The notes beneath the pieces were generated by a model that worked only from the letters and a program-made list of their open reading frames with translations, did no database searches and was not told the origin of the DNA. From the NCBI GenBank assembly GCA_964519995.1, contig CAZFLY010000003.1, positions 1-64,000 of the forward strand: a stretch of 64,000 nt of DNA, in the 5' to 3' direction. The translations under genes were made by a program, and so were the position numbers. Origin of the DNA: CAZFLY01 sp964519995. Its GTDB lineage: Bacteria; Planctomycetota; Phycisphaerae; Sedimentisphaerales; Anaerobacaceae. This document shows positions 36,001-42,808 of the stretch, piece by piece (position 1 is the first letter of the stretch; every line of letters begins with the position of its first letter).

Positions 36001-36207
36001 ATAGGCAATGGCATCTGCGCAAATATCTATCCCTACTCTATATTTTCCTCCTAATAGTGAGGTGCCCCATCCCACTCCACAAGGAATATCTAAAACTGTT
36101 TTACCTTTTGCGAATTTATCTGCAAACGCGTATCTCTTGAATAAATTTGCTCTATACAGGCTTCCCTCTTGAAACCCAGGGTCTTCGGGATGTGCTCTCT
36201 CTGCCAT
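30010..36207 (-). CDS. Giant multidomain methyltransferase / B12 radical SAM / glycosyltransferase protein
   Basis: About 2065 residues from the ATG at 36207, which has GAGG upstream; the frame extends to a TTG at 36234. Domains in order: a class I methyltransferase (about 35-180, VLDIPCGVGWGTS); a B12-binding domain (210-355, VGGPHTSVAV); radical SAM with CX3CX2C at Cys396, Cys400, Cys403 (SRGCPFRCRFCSVG); GT2 (627-850, VDDGST, MDADD); GT2 (870-1080, VDDGS, FSDDDD, WGYEDIEL); GT4-like (1243-1615); GT2 (1648-1865, LDDGSTDG, HDADD); and a helical tail. Catalytic motifs of all three GT2 domains look intact. The reading frame has no break. Its place between flgL and fliD implies filament glycan synthesis. 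Substrates are unknown. Confidence 0.88.
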   Translation of the reverse strand: MAERAHPEDPGFQEGSLYRANLFKRYAFADKFAKGKTVLDIPCGVGWGTSLLGGKYRVGIDICADAIAYAKEHYPGIDFLAGDMANIPLKNNSIDVVVCLEGFEHVSRTTGMQFLEEAVRVIKDDGLLVMTVPVILPGGRHSGNHYHLHEPALSDLKDILARKFYTQSLEIVKGPDGPVVYFVGSPKDKTDMPEFSHEQISDKYPRKSKSNILLTMSAAPAQSPFCTKEKRPPIGVGFLISVLRQAGHEVFFIDNFLQPSDFLETDYLQQKRIDCVGIYSDTVCFRDTLRMLHKLEHLRHTHQWTGKIIVGGPHTSVAVHTIPDFVDYVVQGEGERAILDIVSNKVSERIVKYPRVQNLDELPMPAWDYFVNLPYNWGSDFFSDRPVFTMNTSRGCPFRCRFCSVGSVWHRKYTFFSAERVISDIEYVIEHYGAKGIYFREDNFTVNRKRLKRFCELIIQKGIKISWACESRVSTLTEDIVELMSGAGAKGLYIGVESGSQRILDFLQKDTTVEQIRRVFSWCHKFGIKTAASVVIGVPGETEVDFWETQKLLKEINPTITWFNVFVGIPDSQLRRMVIDNRLYQYIDDRGLVYLQGHNNNVDRYYGGSWNAYIPDTEERKDWTGKPKVSVLIPVYNCERFISQALESVYNQTYQNFEVIIVDDGSTDRTSEILVDMKDSRTFIYRNPQNKGLTRSLNIGLKLCRGEYVARMDADDVSYPQRFEKQVRFLNENPDCLVVGSWCNWIDSNGEMHGSWEPPTEYEDIKKKLLVNNSLAHGSVMLRRSSLTKIGGYNEKYTYAQDYDLWLRLSEVGEIQNIAEHLYNLRFWTEAVSSARKKQQDEYAELALQEALQRKNIQKLRTSPGASSSPQISVVLTTYNRPELLEKTFTGFANQTAAREDFEVIVVDDGSEPPVKEIVEKFSDRINTVYLYQENGGLAAARNNGIRAVKGRIVLFSDDDDIPGPELIAEHLRSHQENPDERIAVLGHLDWHKDLEVTPLMHYVTHVGGEYFGYDKMQDGQFYDVWKWWGGLVSAKRSLLTSLKGPFDSKLHWGYEDIELACRLLPKDVKIFYNGKAESFVLVPVDFEGFCRRRYRQGRALYRMACAHPELIIPRYHLQNAIEEYRSRYKPFLDEWTSKVIKFEPLLNNQIQSGRPDIARYLKSLYTIYHECFLGYWLKGYVEEMEAVEAARPLKEPIHAQQSLCSLSFPDTTADSEPQVADEVSGRTENDWNQPVVTIATRPLRMTFVNICTPGFDVGSSNLRIYHILKILAAAGHKIDHLYFQLYANDKKYKAAFDCTVNFIKVQQTINSFSDYLYLNEVDMLDCVWITNIWSVDYLNFALQLTKWLKQNRPKTKVMIDTMDFHYKKFKRKFNVLHDYQDLQKAKKFLELEKQLYPIADAVLTVTEVEKSDILGNIGSNCNVSVIPNIHMVLAQSPPLHERKNICFIGSFHIRHNVDAVLWFLREVFPLIIEKKPNVQFHILGFNNEAYKEKFESNRNVKVIGYVKEAEQAIGEYRLFVCPMTYGAGMKGKLGVAAAAATPFVTTTIGAEGFDLVDGQHCFIADNPGDFAHKCLRLLDEDSLWSRFSTKAKDMIAEKFSIRSVSQQIYSLLQPIDTMASQAKGTTGSVSVSVSSEHTIPLQRDTKPKVSIITSCYNSENFLRECLESIKSQTFQQWELILLDDGSTDGTRSIMEEYSRLDGRVRTYYFDCNEGPYVRRNYAITQACSDFIVIHDADDIMSPSKLETFYKEIVADERLMVVGSYYRRFIDEFKGLQYTDCHWLPIGHDEILTEFLSWKHGMSHSSAIIRKAVFDEIGFYDENLFASDTFWFAKVGEYAKHDPNVRFKNIPEYLTLKRVHAKGQTQVLSCFDSRNRRARFRQYWQGKLKKIRQRLRDFPDTDIKTELRNCICSDFLERFRDHFARWESEPLGEDVVWDLLRNAVWLFNKTHYVTCIDVLNGIEAMVPDIARRFKNYYLLRAIAFFALDLKKQSLRYLNMEIQNQNSSGAREFISDYFEKKLTKDVQNWCAERANLCELLMVNAEGSLAECSSERPEAAKKLCNYV

Positions 36208-36211
36208 ATTA

Positions 36212-37042
36212 TCAGTGACCTCTTTTTTTTGCAATAATGTTATAGCCTAAGGTATCTTTCTCCCAAGTTATGAACTTATCAAGGAAACTAAAAATGAAAT
36301 TATTCACGGCAAGTATCGTACGTCTGAGTATGCACCTCCTCCGTTTATTTTTCCCCAAATATTCAATTATAAAAAAGTTCAAATGCGAACCAATCGCTCT
36401 GAAAATACCACCATGAGGTTCAATAAATTCGATTTTCAGACCATTGTTTTGTAAAAGATAGGTTAATCCCCATTTTGTAAATCTGTAATAATCGTTAGGC
36501 TCTCCATGCAATCTTCCCATTTGTGGAGCAGACAAAATTAGAATGCCATCTTTCTTAAGAATTCGGCGAATTTCTGCAATTATTTTGAATGGTTCTGCAT
36601 CATGTTCAATTACTTGGTTACATAAAACGACGTCCACCGAATTAGATTCTATGGGCAGCGTTTTTGCGCTACCTATCAGGTCGGGCGTTTCAATATGAAG
36701 CTTGCCACCAACTTTTAACCACTTATGCCACTTAATCGGCATACCAAGGGCCGCAACCCGATTGAAATGCTCAAAAACATGATGGAGCCGAATCTCATCA
36801 ACCGAACGGGCAGGAAAATCTAAGCTCCTTGCATCAGCATAAACATCCGCCTTTACTGGTGCCAAATTGTGTTCAGATGGCGGATAATCAATATTTATAT
36901 AACCACTAATGTACTGGTGACCACAGCCAAGATGAAGCCGAAGCACTTTGCCTTCTTCCCACAACCCCCGAGCTTTGAGCCTCTGCAACATATCTACATC
37001 ACCGTCATTGATTTTAACGCAATTGTTTTCAACCTGTTCCAC
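36212..37042 (-). CDS. Methyltransferase-like protein, apparently a chimera of two methyltransferases
   Basis: About 276 residues from a GTG with AAAGGAG 9 nt upstream (the frame opens at a TTG at 37048). Residues ~33-120 have motif I (LRLHLGCGHQYISGYINIDY) through a post-motif strand (KVGGKLHIETPDL) of one class I methyltransferase. From ~125 a second methyltransferase begins in mid-domain (SVDVVLCNQVIEHDAEPFKI, then LKKDGILILSAPQ) without its own motif I. The protein thus contains the equivalent of two motif II-III regions but one SAM pocket. It may be active through the first part only. The giant gene starts 4 nt after its stop. Confidence 0.75.
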   Translation of the reverse strand: MEQVENNCVKINDGDVDMLQRLKARGLWEEGKVLRLHLGCGHQYISGYINIDYPPSEHNLAPVKADVYADARSLDFPARSVDEIRLHHVFEHFNRVAALGMPIKWHKWLKVGGKLHIETPDLIGSAKTLPIESNSVDVVLCNQVIEHDAEPFKIIAEIRRILKKDGILILSAPQMGRLHGEPNDYYRFTKWGLTYLLQNNGLKIEFIEPHGGIFRAIGSHLNFFIIEYLGKNKRRRCILRRTILAVNNFIFSFLDKFITWEKDTLGYNIIAKKRGH

Positions 37043-37081
37043 CGACAACTTCTCCTTTGTTTAAAACCCACTTACCTACAA

Positions 37082-37417
37082 TCAAATATTACGACGATAG
37101 GTATCTATGGTTTTCCTACCCTTACGGACCTGGCTTAGCTTGTCGCTGGTTTCAGCTTTCTGAGCTGTAATCGCCAGGTGAAGACCGGTATACAGCCTGC
37201 GTAGTTTTTCTCGTCTGTCCCTATTTTCGGGCTTCTCAAGCACTCCTGTCTGCATGATCTTCGCAATCAGACAATCTGCTTGTTTGACCAGGGACTCAAC
37301 ATCTCTAATGTTGCCCTGATGAGTTAGCTTTATCTGCCTTTCTAACAGATTCTGCAACTCGTCTAACAGATACAACTGCTCAGCAGGGTCCAACTCGATA
37401 TCGCTGACTTTTTTCAT
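37082..37417 (-). CDS. Small helical protein, FliT-like flagellar chaperone candidate
   Basis: 111 residues, nearly all helical and charged (LYLLDELQNLLERQIKLTHQ, REKLRRLYTGLHLAITAQKA). Size, composition and closeness to fliD suit FliT, the cytosolic chaperone of FliD. FlgN, the chaperone of FlgK/FlgL, is encoded separately at 44875. There is no sharp motif to prove it, so the call is by position and architecture. Confidence 0.5.
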   Translation of the reverse strand: MKKVSDIELDPAEQLYLLDELQNLLERQIKLTHQGNIRDVESLVKQADCLIAKIMQTGVLEKPENRDRREKLRRLYTGLHLAITAQKAETSDKLSQVRKGRKTIDTYRRNI

Positions 37418-37501
37418 CTAGCACAAACTCCGATTTACACTGCCAAACAATGCTCTAACACGAAATACGTTTAATGCACTCGCATTATGCTTTGTTAGTA
37501 T

Positions 37502-37550
37502 CATGCCCAAGAACTCGACAAGCTCAGTCGAGCCGCTACGCTTGAGCATG
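37502..37550. repeat. Nested inverted repeat between TPR gene and FliT-like gene
   Basis: CATGCCCAAG (37502-37511) and CTTGAGCATG (37541-37550) pair with one mismatch. Inside them CTCGAC (37514-37519) pairs with GTCGAG (37527-37532). The inner part resembles common dispersed CGACAAGCTCAG-type palindromes. It could attenuate transcription within the operon. Confidence 0.5.
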
Positions 37551-37591
37551 CCACCCGGAATGAATGAATCAAGCCAAAGTCATATAACAGA

Positions 37592-38221
37592 CTATCTTTG
37601 CGTCTGTGACATCTGACTCAAAGCTCGCTCAACCTCCTCCAAAAGATCGATTGCATCCCGGTTAGAAGGGGCCAAAGTCAAAATATCTTTCAACATTCGC
37701 CGGGACTGCTCAAGCCGGCCGTCTTTCATATACAGCGCCGCAAGAGAAAACATCACCGAAATATCTCCCGGGTGCATGCTCAGGTACACTTGAAGGTAAT
37801 GAGTAACCTTGGCGAACGAACCCATCTGACAGGAAGTCTGAAACAACCCAAGAAGTGCCGTGATATTATCACAGTTCAGCTCAAGCGACTTCATATGCAT
37901 TTCAAACGCTTTCTGATAATCTTTTCTTTGCTGAGCAACCATAGCCAGTCCCGTGTAGGCCTTGTCACAAGCGTTGTCCAGCCGGCAGGCAACCTTAAAT
38001 GCTATCTCAGCATCATCAATCTTGTCCTCCTGCAAAGCGACGACTCCAAGCCCCACATAAGGACCAGCCTCATCCGGCCCCAACAAAGCCGCTCTTTCGT
38101 AATAGTGCTTGGCCTGCTCATAATTACCAACAGATGTGTAACAGTCACCAAGCTCCTGCAAAACCTCATAGTGCTGAGTGCAATGATGCGAATCAATCCC
38201 ACTATTTTTTTTCACATCCAT
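37592..38221 (-). CDS. TPR repeat protein
   Basis: 209 residues made of about five tetratricopeptide repeats (for example LGDCYTSVGNYEQAKHYYER, LGVVALQEDKIDDAEIAFKV, LAMVAQQRKDYQKAFEMHMK, LAALYMKDGRLEQSRRMLKD). No catalytic domain and no signal peptide, so it is a cytosolic scaffold. AAGGA precedes the ATG. TPR proteins recognise flagellin in other flagellin glycosylation systems (for example FlmG of Caulobacter joins TPR and transferase). Here it may hold filament proteins for the neighbouring transferases; that is inference from context. Confidence 0.8.
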   Translation of the reverse strand: MDVKKNSGIDSHHCTQHYEVLQELGDCYTSVGNYEQAKHYYERAALLGPDEAGPYVGLGVVALQEDKIDDAEIAFKVACRLDNACDKAYTGLAMVAQQRKDYQKAFEMHMKSLELNCDNITALLGLFQTSCQMGSFAKVTHYLQVYLSMHPGDISVMFSLAALYMKDGRLEQSRRMLKDILTLAPSNRDAIDLLEEVERALSQMSQTQR

Positions 38222-38261
38222 TAGAGTCCTTTTCTTCCAACATAGTCTGAAATTGTTTTAT

Positions 38262-39857
38262 TTAACTCGATGATCTATTTACCTCCACGCGAAAGCAACT
38301 TTCGCTGTCCCCCACAAGTATCTGCTCAGCAGTCCTGAGCAATTCAATTGCCGCGCTAAAATCATTCTTCTCCCGCTTGACCTTCGCCTCTAATAGCAAT
38401 GTATCCACTGTGGGACGTCGTGCATTGACCTGCGTGCTCAATTTTAGAGCTTTTATGTGTTCGCCGGCCTTGTAAAAACATCGTGCGGCTAACGTTTTCA
38501 TCCACAACTCATTACGGTAGTGCTCAGCAGCATACTCGAACATTTCAGCCGCCTCAGTCCACCTGCCATCTCTTGCCGCTGACTTTCCGCACCCCAGTAA
38601 ATCATCAAATTGAAATGGCAGCTCTTCAAAGTCGGGCTCTCTTAAAACAACACCAGCAGCCTTGAGTGACTCCGGCACCGACAATTGTGGAAACCTCTTC
38701 CTCACCGAAAGCATTTCACCTTTTCGCACTACTGCAGCCCAACAGTCGTCAGTAGAACCAATCAGCTTAAAACCTTCACGCTGCGTCCGACTGTTAATCA
38801 GAGCATGAAGCGGTTTCTCAACCCACATCTCTCCAACCGGCAAGCCATTCGGTACCACCGCAACATATTCACCTTCACAGACAGCCAATGCCGCGTCGAT
38901 ACGTTGCGGGATGGAAGATGTGGGCTCGACCGGAACAAAAACGACATTGGGCATATCAATTTTAAGTCTGTCAAATTCCGCGCGCGATATCGGCAGATAA
39001 AGTTTATAGGGATAGAAAGTATAACGCCATATACTGCTGACGCTTTGGCCAGCTTGTTTGTTAAAATGCTCTGTGGCGAAAATGATGCTCAAATCCTCGA
39101 GTTTTGGCCAGGGTTTGGCAGGCCTTTTCGTCCGTATAGCCAAGAGATTCCTGAGAAATTCACCTTCATTTTGACGCTGAAGCACTGAAATCCTGTCTGA
39201 TCCCTCCACCGGACTGTAGAATTCACCTGTAATCTCATTGGCGTGGTAAAAATCTGAAAAGAAAACAAGCCTACGGGTCATATCCCAGTCAATCAAGATG
39301 TTAAGCTGCTCGTTATAAAGGCCGGTCTTGTCAATCAGGTCCCTGTGGTGCATTAAACTGACGTGGAGAACATGATTGAAGTACAACATAAAAAAACGGT
39401 TGAAGTCCCTGCTTATCTCGACAATCTTGCTCAATATCTGCCGACTTCCATCGGGCAGGACCTTACAATATGTTTTATAAAGATCGCTGTAGGCCACTTG
39501 ACAATCGGTTTGATTCTCTAATGCTCCGACCAGCGTCTCAACATGGTGCGGATAATACAAATCGTCATCATCCAAATAAGCAATGTATTTGCCCTCCGCT
39601 CGATTCAGTGCCTCATTCAGTGAAAAAGCCTTGCCCTTATTTTCTTTTCTGTTGATAAAAACAATACGTGAATCACTAAATGAGTCAACCACATCGCTCA
39701 CATCTTCGCCGCCGTCATTTACCACGATTACCTGGAGATTGCTATAACTCTGCCGTAAGACACTGGCCAGAGCCTCGTGAAAATACCGCGGTCGATTATA
39801 GGTCGAGATTAATACGCTAACTTTTGGTCTGGTCTTGTTTGTATTGCTGTTAATCAC
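38262..39857 (-). CDS. GT2 glycosyltransferase with C-terminal TPR-like region
   Basis: 531 residues starting at GTG. The N-terminal GT-A domain is of family 2: PKVSVLISTYNRPRYFHEAL, VIVVNDGGEDVSDVV, and the metal-binding AYLDDDDLYYP near residue 95. The second half has a degenerate region (~290-390) and ends in TPR-like helices (AARDGRWTEAAEMFEYAAEH, RCFYKAGEHIKALKLSTQVN, EKNDFSAAIELLRTAEQIL). It lies within the flgL-fliD glycosylation island. The linkage of transferase and TPR in one chain recurs in the next upstream gene. Confidence 0.85.
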   Translation of the reverse strand: MINSNTNKTRPKVSVLISTYNRPRYFHEALASVLRQSYSNLQVIVVNDGGEDVSDVVDSFSDSRIVFINRKENKGKAFSLNEALNRAEGKYIAYLDDDDLYYPHHVETLVGALENQTDCQVAYSDLYKTYCKVLPDGSRQILSKIVEISRDFNRFFMLYFNHVLHVSLMHHRDLIDKTGLYNEQLNILIDWDMTRRLVFFSDFYHANEITGEFYSPVEGSDRISVLQRQNEGEFLRNLLAIRTKRPAKPWPKLEDLSIIFATEHFNKQAGQSVSSIWRYTFYPYKLYLPISRAEFDRLKIDMPNVVFVPVEPTSSIPQRIDAALAVCEGEYVAVVPNGLPVGEMWVEKPLHALINSRTQREGFKLIGSTDDCWAAVVRKGEMLSVRKRFPQLSVPESLKAAGVVLREPDFEELPFQFDDLLGCGKSAARDGRWTEAAEMFEYAAEHYRNELWMKTLAARCFYKAGEHIKALKLSTQVNARRPTVDTLLLEAKVKREKNDFSAAIELLRTAEQILVGDSESCFRVEVNRSSS

Positions 39858-39910
39858 TGTAGCACCAACAAAATTTCATCAGCCCTCGTTTCTACTTTTC
39901 GCGAATGATG

Positions 39911-41380
39911 TCACGTTCCACTGCATAATGAACTTGTAGTCTGTTGCAGTTGCAACTCAGATTCAAGCTGTATTAAAATGCTATTGACTTGGTTCAATTT
40001 ATCTTTCAAGTCATAATTCCTCTGGACAAACCTCCGATACCTTTCAGGTTCGTACTCATCTGATAAAATCTGCTCGCAGAATTCTTCAGAAATATTAAAT
40101 AGAAATTCACGTGGAAATATAAGCTCTGCTCCTGGGAAATTATGAACGGCCGGCTTTAATCCACAGGCCATTCCTTCTAACAATCCAATGGCCCTGTTTT
40201 CCACAACGCTGCAGCAGAAAATAAAATGTTTGTCCTGCAACCACGAATTCATATCCTCTTGCCAACTGTCGAAAAACACTACATCCATTAGCCCAAGCGT
40301 ATAAACCATATGTCTGAGATAGTCCTCAAGTACCTTGTTTTCAAAATTGCCTGCAAAAAACAGTCTGGAGTCAGGGTCAATGTAATGCAGCTTCTGCATA
40401 CATTGCAGAACAAACATCGGATTTTTATAAACGCTCAGACCATCCACACAGGCAATATTTTTACCCCGCCGCCTGTCAATGAACTTAAACTTATCAAGAT
40501 TGACACCATCCTGAATTGCAATAACCTGTGTCCTGCTCTCGATGCCGGGTGCATGCCTCAGAAGCGCGTCTTTCACAGACGAATCTCCCACTACAATCAC
40601 TACATCGATATTATCCCATTGGACTTTTCTTATCCAAATTTCAGACAGGTCACGGTTGTACACACGAACAATGTTTTTGCAGACCTTCGGCAATTTTGAG
40701 ACATTCACAACCAGTTCGCCACACATCTCAAACCATGAGATGTCACACGACTTCATCAATTCATACACCTCATCCGGTTCTCTTAAGTGTCCATCTACAA
40801 CGGAAATTAAGGATTGATAATCGCGCTCAAAATGCCGCACTGGGAAACGTGTCTCAATGAACTCAAAAAGATCTGCCAACGATTTTTGCTCCTGCCCAGC
40901 TTTGCAGAAAAAGGCTACTTTAGGTCTTTTGCTGCGAATCACCTCAATAATAGGCTTTAGAATCTCTTGCTCCGGCATAAGCATCAATGAGCGGTGCAAT
41001 AACTCGATGGCATCTGCCATGTTATTCTGATTCAGAAACACATTTGCTGTTCTGTTAAGTACATCTATATTCAATATATCTATCCGCTCCATTTCATCAA
41101 ACAGTTGCGCCGTCTCCTTCGCCTCTCCTTCAGCAAGGTATGCCTCGGCCAAATTCCAGACTATCTCTGCGCAATTACCTCGTAGTGTTTTGGCGCGGAC
41201 CAGATGATCTATCGCCTCTTGCGAGCGGCCCAGACAGTGTAGAATCGCCCCTATGTCATTCAACGCCTGCGCGTCGTCAGGTACTTTCAGAAGATGGTCT
41301 TGGATGCAAGCAAGAGCTTCTTGATATCTGCCAGCCTCAGCTAACTCCAAACCTCTCTGGTAACTTGTCTCATCTGTCAT
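39911..41380 (-). CDS. TPR-GT4 glycosyltransferase fusion
   Basis: About 489 residues from the ATG at 41380, which has GGGAG 9 nt upstream. Residues ~1-140 are TPRs (YQRGLELAEAGRYQEALACI, LNDIGAILHCLGRSQEAIDH, LNRTANVFLNQNNMADAIEL). Residues ~150-470 form a GT-B transferase with the donor-side pattern RAIGLLEGMACGLKPAVHNF and GAELIF. It is the first gene after flgL, so it heads the glycosylation island. A FlmG-like arrangement (TPR to bind flagellin, transferase to modify it) is the most natural reading; sugar donor unknown. Confidence 0.82.
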   Translation of the reverse strand: MTDETSYQRGLELAEAGRYQEALACIQDHLLKVPDDAQALNDIGAILHCLGRSQEAIDHLVRAKTLRGNCAEIVWNLAEAYLAEGEAKETAQLFDEMERIDILNIDVLNRTANVFLNQNNMADAIELLHRSLMLMPEQEILKPIIEVIRSKRPKVAFFCKAGQEQKSLADLFEFIETRFPVRHFERDYQSLISVVDGHLREPDEVYELMKSCDISWFEMCGELVVNVSKLPKVCKNIVRVYNRDLSEIWIRKVQWDNIDVVIVVGDSSVKDALLRHAPGIESRTQVIAIQDGVNLDKFKFIDRRRGKNIACVDGLSVYKNPMFVLQCMQKLHYIDPDSRLFFAGNFENKVLEDYLRHMVYTLGLMDVVFFDSWQEDMNSWLQDKHFIFCCSVVENRAIGLLEGMACGLKPAVHNFPGAELIFPREFLFNISEEFCEQILSDEYEPERYRRFVQRNYDLKDKLNQVNSILIQLESELQLQQTTSSLCSGT

Positions 41381-41429
41381 TCGGTCTACTCCCAACGTTC
41401 AAAATTTCAAAACTAAAAGTCAAAATCTG

Positions 41430-41445
41430 TGCAAATTCCATGCCG
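41430..41445 (-). promoter_or_regulatory. Weak sigma-54-like motif heading the glycosylation island
   Basis: On the minus strand CGGCATGGAATTTGCA keeps GG and GC at the correct spacing and a good -12 half, with two changes in the -24 half. It lies 50 bp before the TPR-GT4 start, in a 170-bp gap after flgL. Confidence 0.35.
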
Positions 41446-41565
41446 TACAGCAGAATCACCATTTATTAGCGATTTCACAACCACAACATCCGGCTTTGCA
41501 TAAATATCAGACACATAAAATATCCTGACGATCGTTACACCGACGCTATAGCTCATAATTACCAG

Positions 41566-42753
41566 CTATCTGATGAAGTCCAGCAGCGACATAGACATTA
41601 ATCTGCCTGCTACCGACAACGACATTTCGTACAGAATCTGATGACGAGAAAGATCTATTGCTACTTGGGCGATGTCGGCCTCCTGCAGTCGAGTGACCTC
41701 ATCTTCTGTGTCGTACCTTATATTCTTAAGATTGCCCTGGAGCTCATCGAGAAACCCTATCCTTGAACCCATCGAGGCACTGGTCTGTACTAACGTCAGT
41801 CTCACCTCCTCCAATGAATCCATAGAGCTGCCCAGCAGCTCCTGTAGCTGAGCCTCGGAAAGTTCACTCTCATTCTTTAATATATCACGAATGCTAATAA
41901 GCGTGCTAAACACATCGTATGTGCCTGGTACACGTACCAATTCCGGCCCGGTATTGTTAATCTCAGTTGTGTCAACATATAAGACCTTTCCCGTGCGTGA
42001 ATCCGTCACAGCCTGATTTGGGTCCCCACCTAAAGGTACTGTTACATAACTTGCTCCATCATCGATGGAGATTTTGTAATTGCTGCCATCATGAATTACT
42101 GTCAGCCACACATCACCTCGAACACTTGAGGTCCCCGTCCCTGCTTTCGCGCCGGTTCCGCCCATAAAGATTGGCTCACCTCGCTGGTCCGAACCAAAAA
42201 TATCTCTACCAACATAGAAGGCGGATGATTCAACGCCTGGAGCTACTTCGATGTTGCGCATGTCACCGCTACCTTGATATGTCACGCTGGTTATTTTGCC
42301 GCCGCTGCGCTGAACAACATACGGTGCAGAGCCTGTGTTACCCCCTCCGAACAGGTACTGGTCCGCATGCTTGGTATTAGCAAATGAGACCATCTGCTCC
42401 AGCGTATCGTTTATACCTTCCGCAATTCTCTGACGGCCTTGCTCTCCTTGGATACCGCTGTTTATTTGTGTAAGGAGTATCTTTGTCTCCGCGAGCGCCG
42501 ATGCCATATCCTCAGTTATTGTCAAGCCAATTTCCAGGGTACTGTTCATCTCCGAAAGAGTGTCTAAGTAATCCTCAAGAGACCTGTCCTGAGATTTCAG
42601 CCCCAAAATTCTGTACGCATCAGATGGAGCATCTGAAACCCGGTTTACCCGCGACCCAGTGGATGCTTGTTCCTGTAGACGAGTCATCTCCTTGTCGTGC
42701 AAGTACAAAGCGAAGCTAACGGTATCATAGATATTATTCAGTGCTCCACTCAT
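41566..42753 (-). CDS. flgL: Hook-filament junction protein FlgL
   Basis: 395 residues. FlgL (HAP3) joins hook to filament with FlgK. It has flagellin-like ends: N-terminal QEQASTGSRVNRVSDAPSDA and SMNSTLE-type helix (LSEMNSTLEIGLTITEDMAS), FANTKHADQYLFGGGNT, and a C-terminal helix (DEVTRLQEADIAQVAIDLSR, ending SMSLLDFIR). AAGG precedes the ATG. It follows flgK by 55 nt. Confidence 0.93.
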   Translation of the reverse strand: MSGALNNIYDTVSFALYLHDKEMTRLQEQASTGSRVNRVSDAPSDAYRILGLKSQDRSLEDYLDTLSEMNSTLEIGLTITEDMASALAETKILLTQINSGIQGEQGRQRIAEGINDTLEQMVSFANTKHADQYLFGGGNTGSAPYVVQRSGGKITSVTYQGSGDMRNIEVAPGVESSAFYVGRDIFGSDQRGEPIFMGGTGAKAGTGTSSVRGDVWLTVIHDGSNYKISIDDGASYVTVPLGGDPNQAVTDSRTGKVLYVDTTEINNTGPELVRVPGTYDVFSTLISIRDILKNESELSEAQLQELLGSSMDSLEEVRLTLVQTSASMGSRIGFLDELQGNLKNIRYDTEDEVTRLQEADIAQVAIDLSRHQILYEMSLSVAGRLMSMSLLDFIR

Positions 42754-42808
42754 TACATGACCTTGAAAATCAAATTAAATTCATCGAATGCCAGCTTCAC
42801 CAGTTCTT

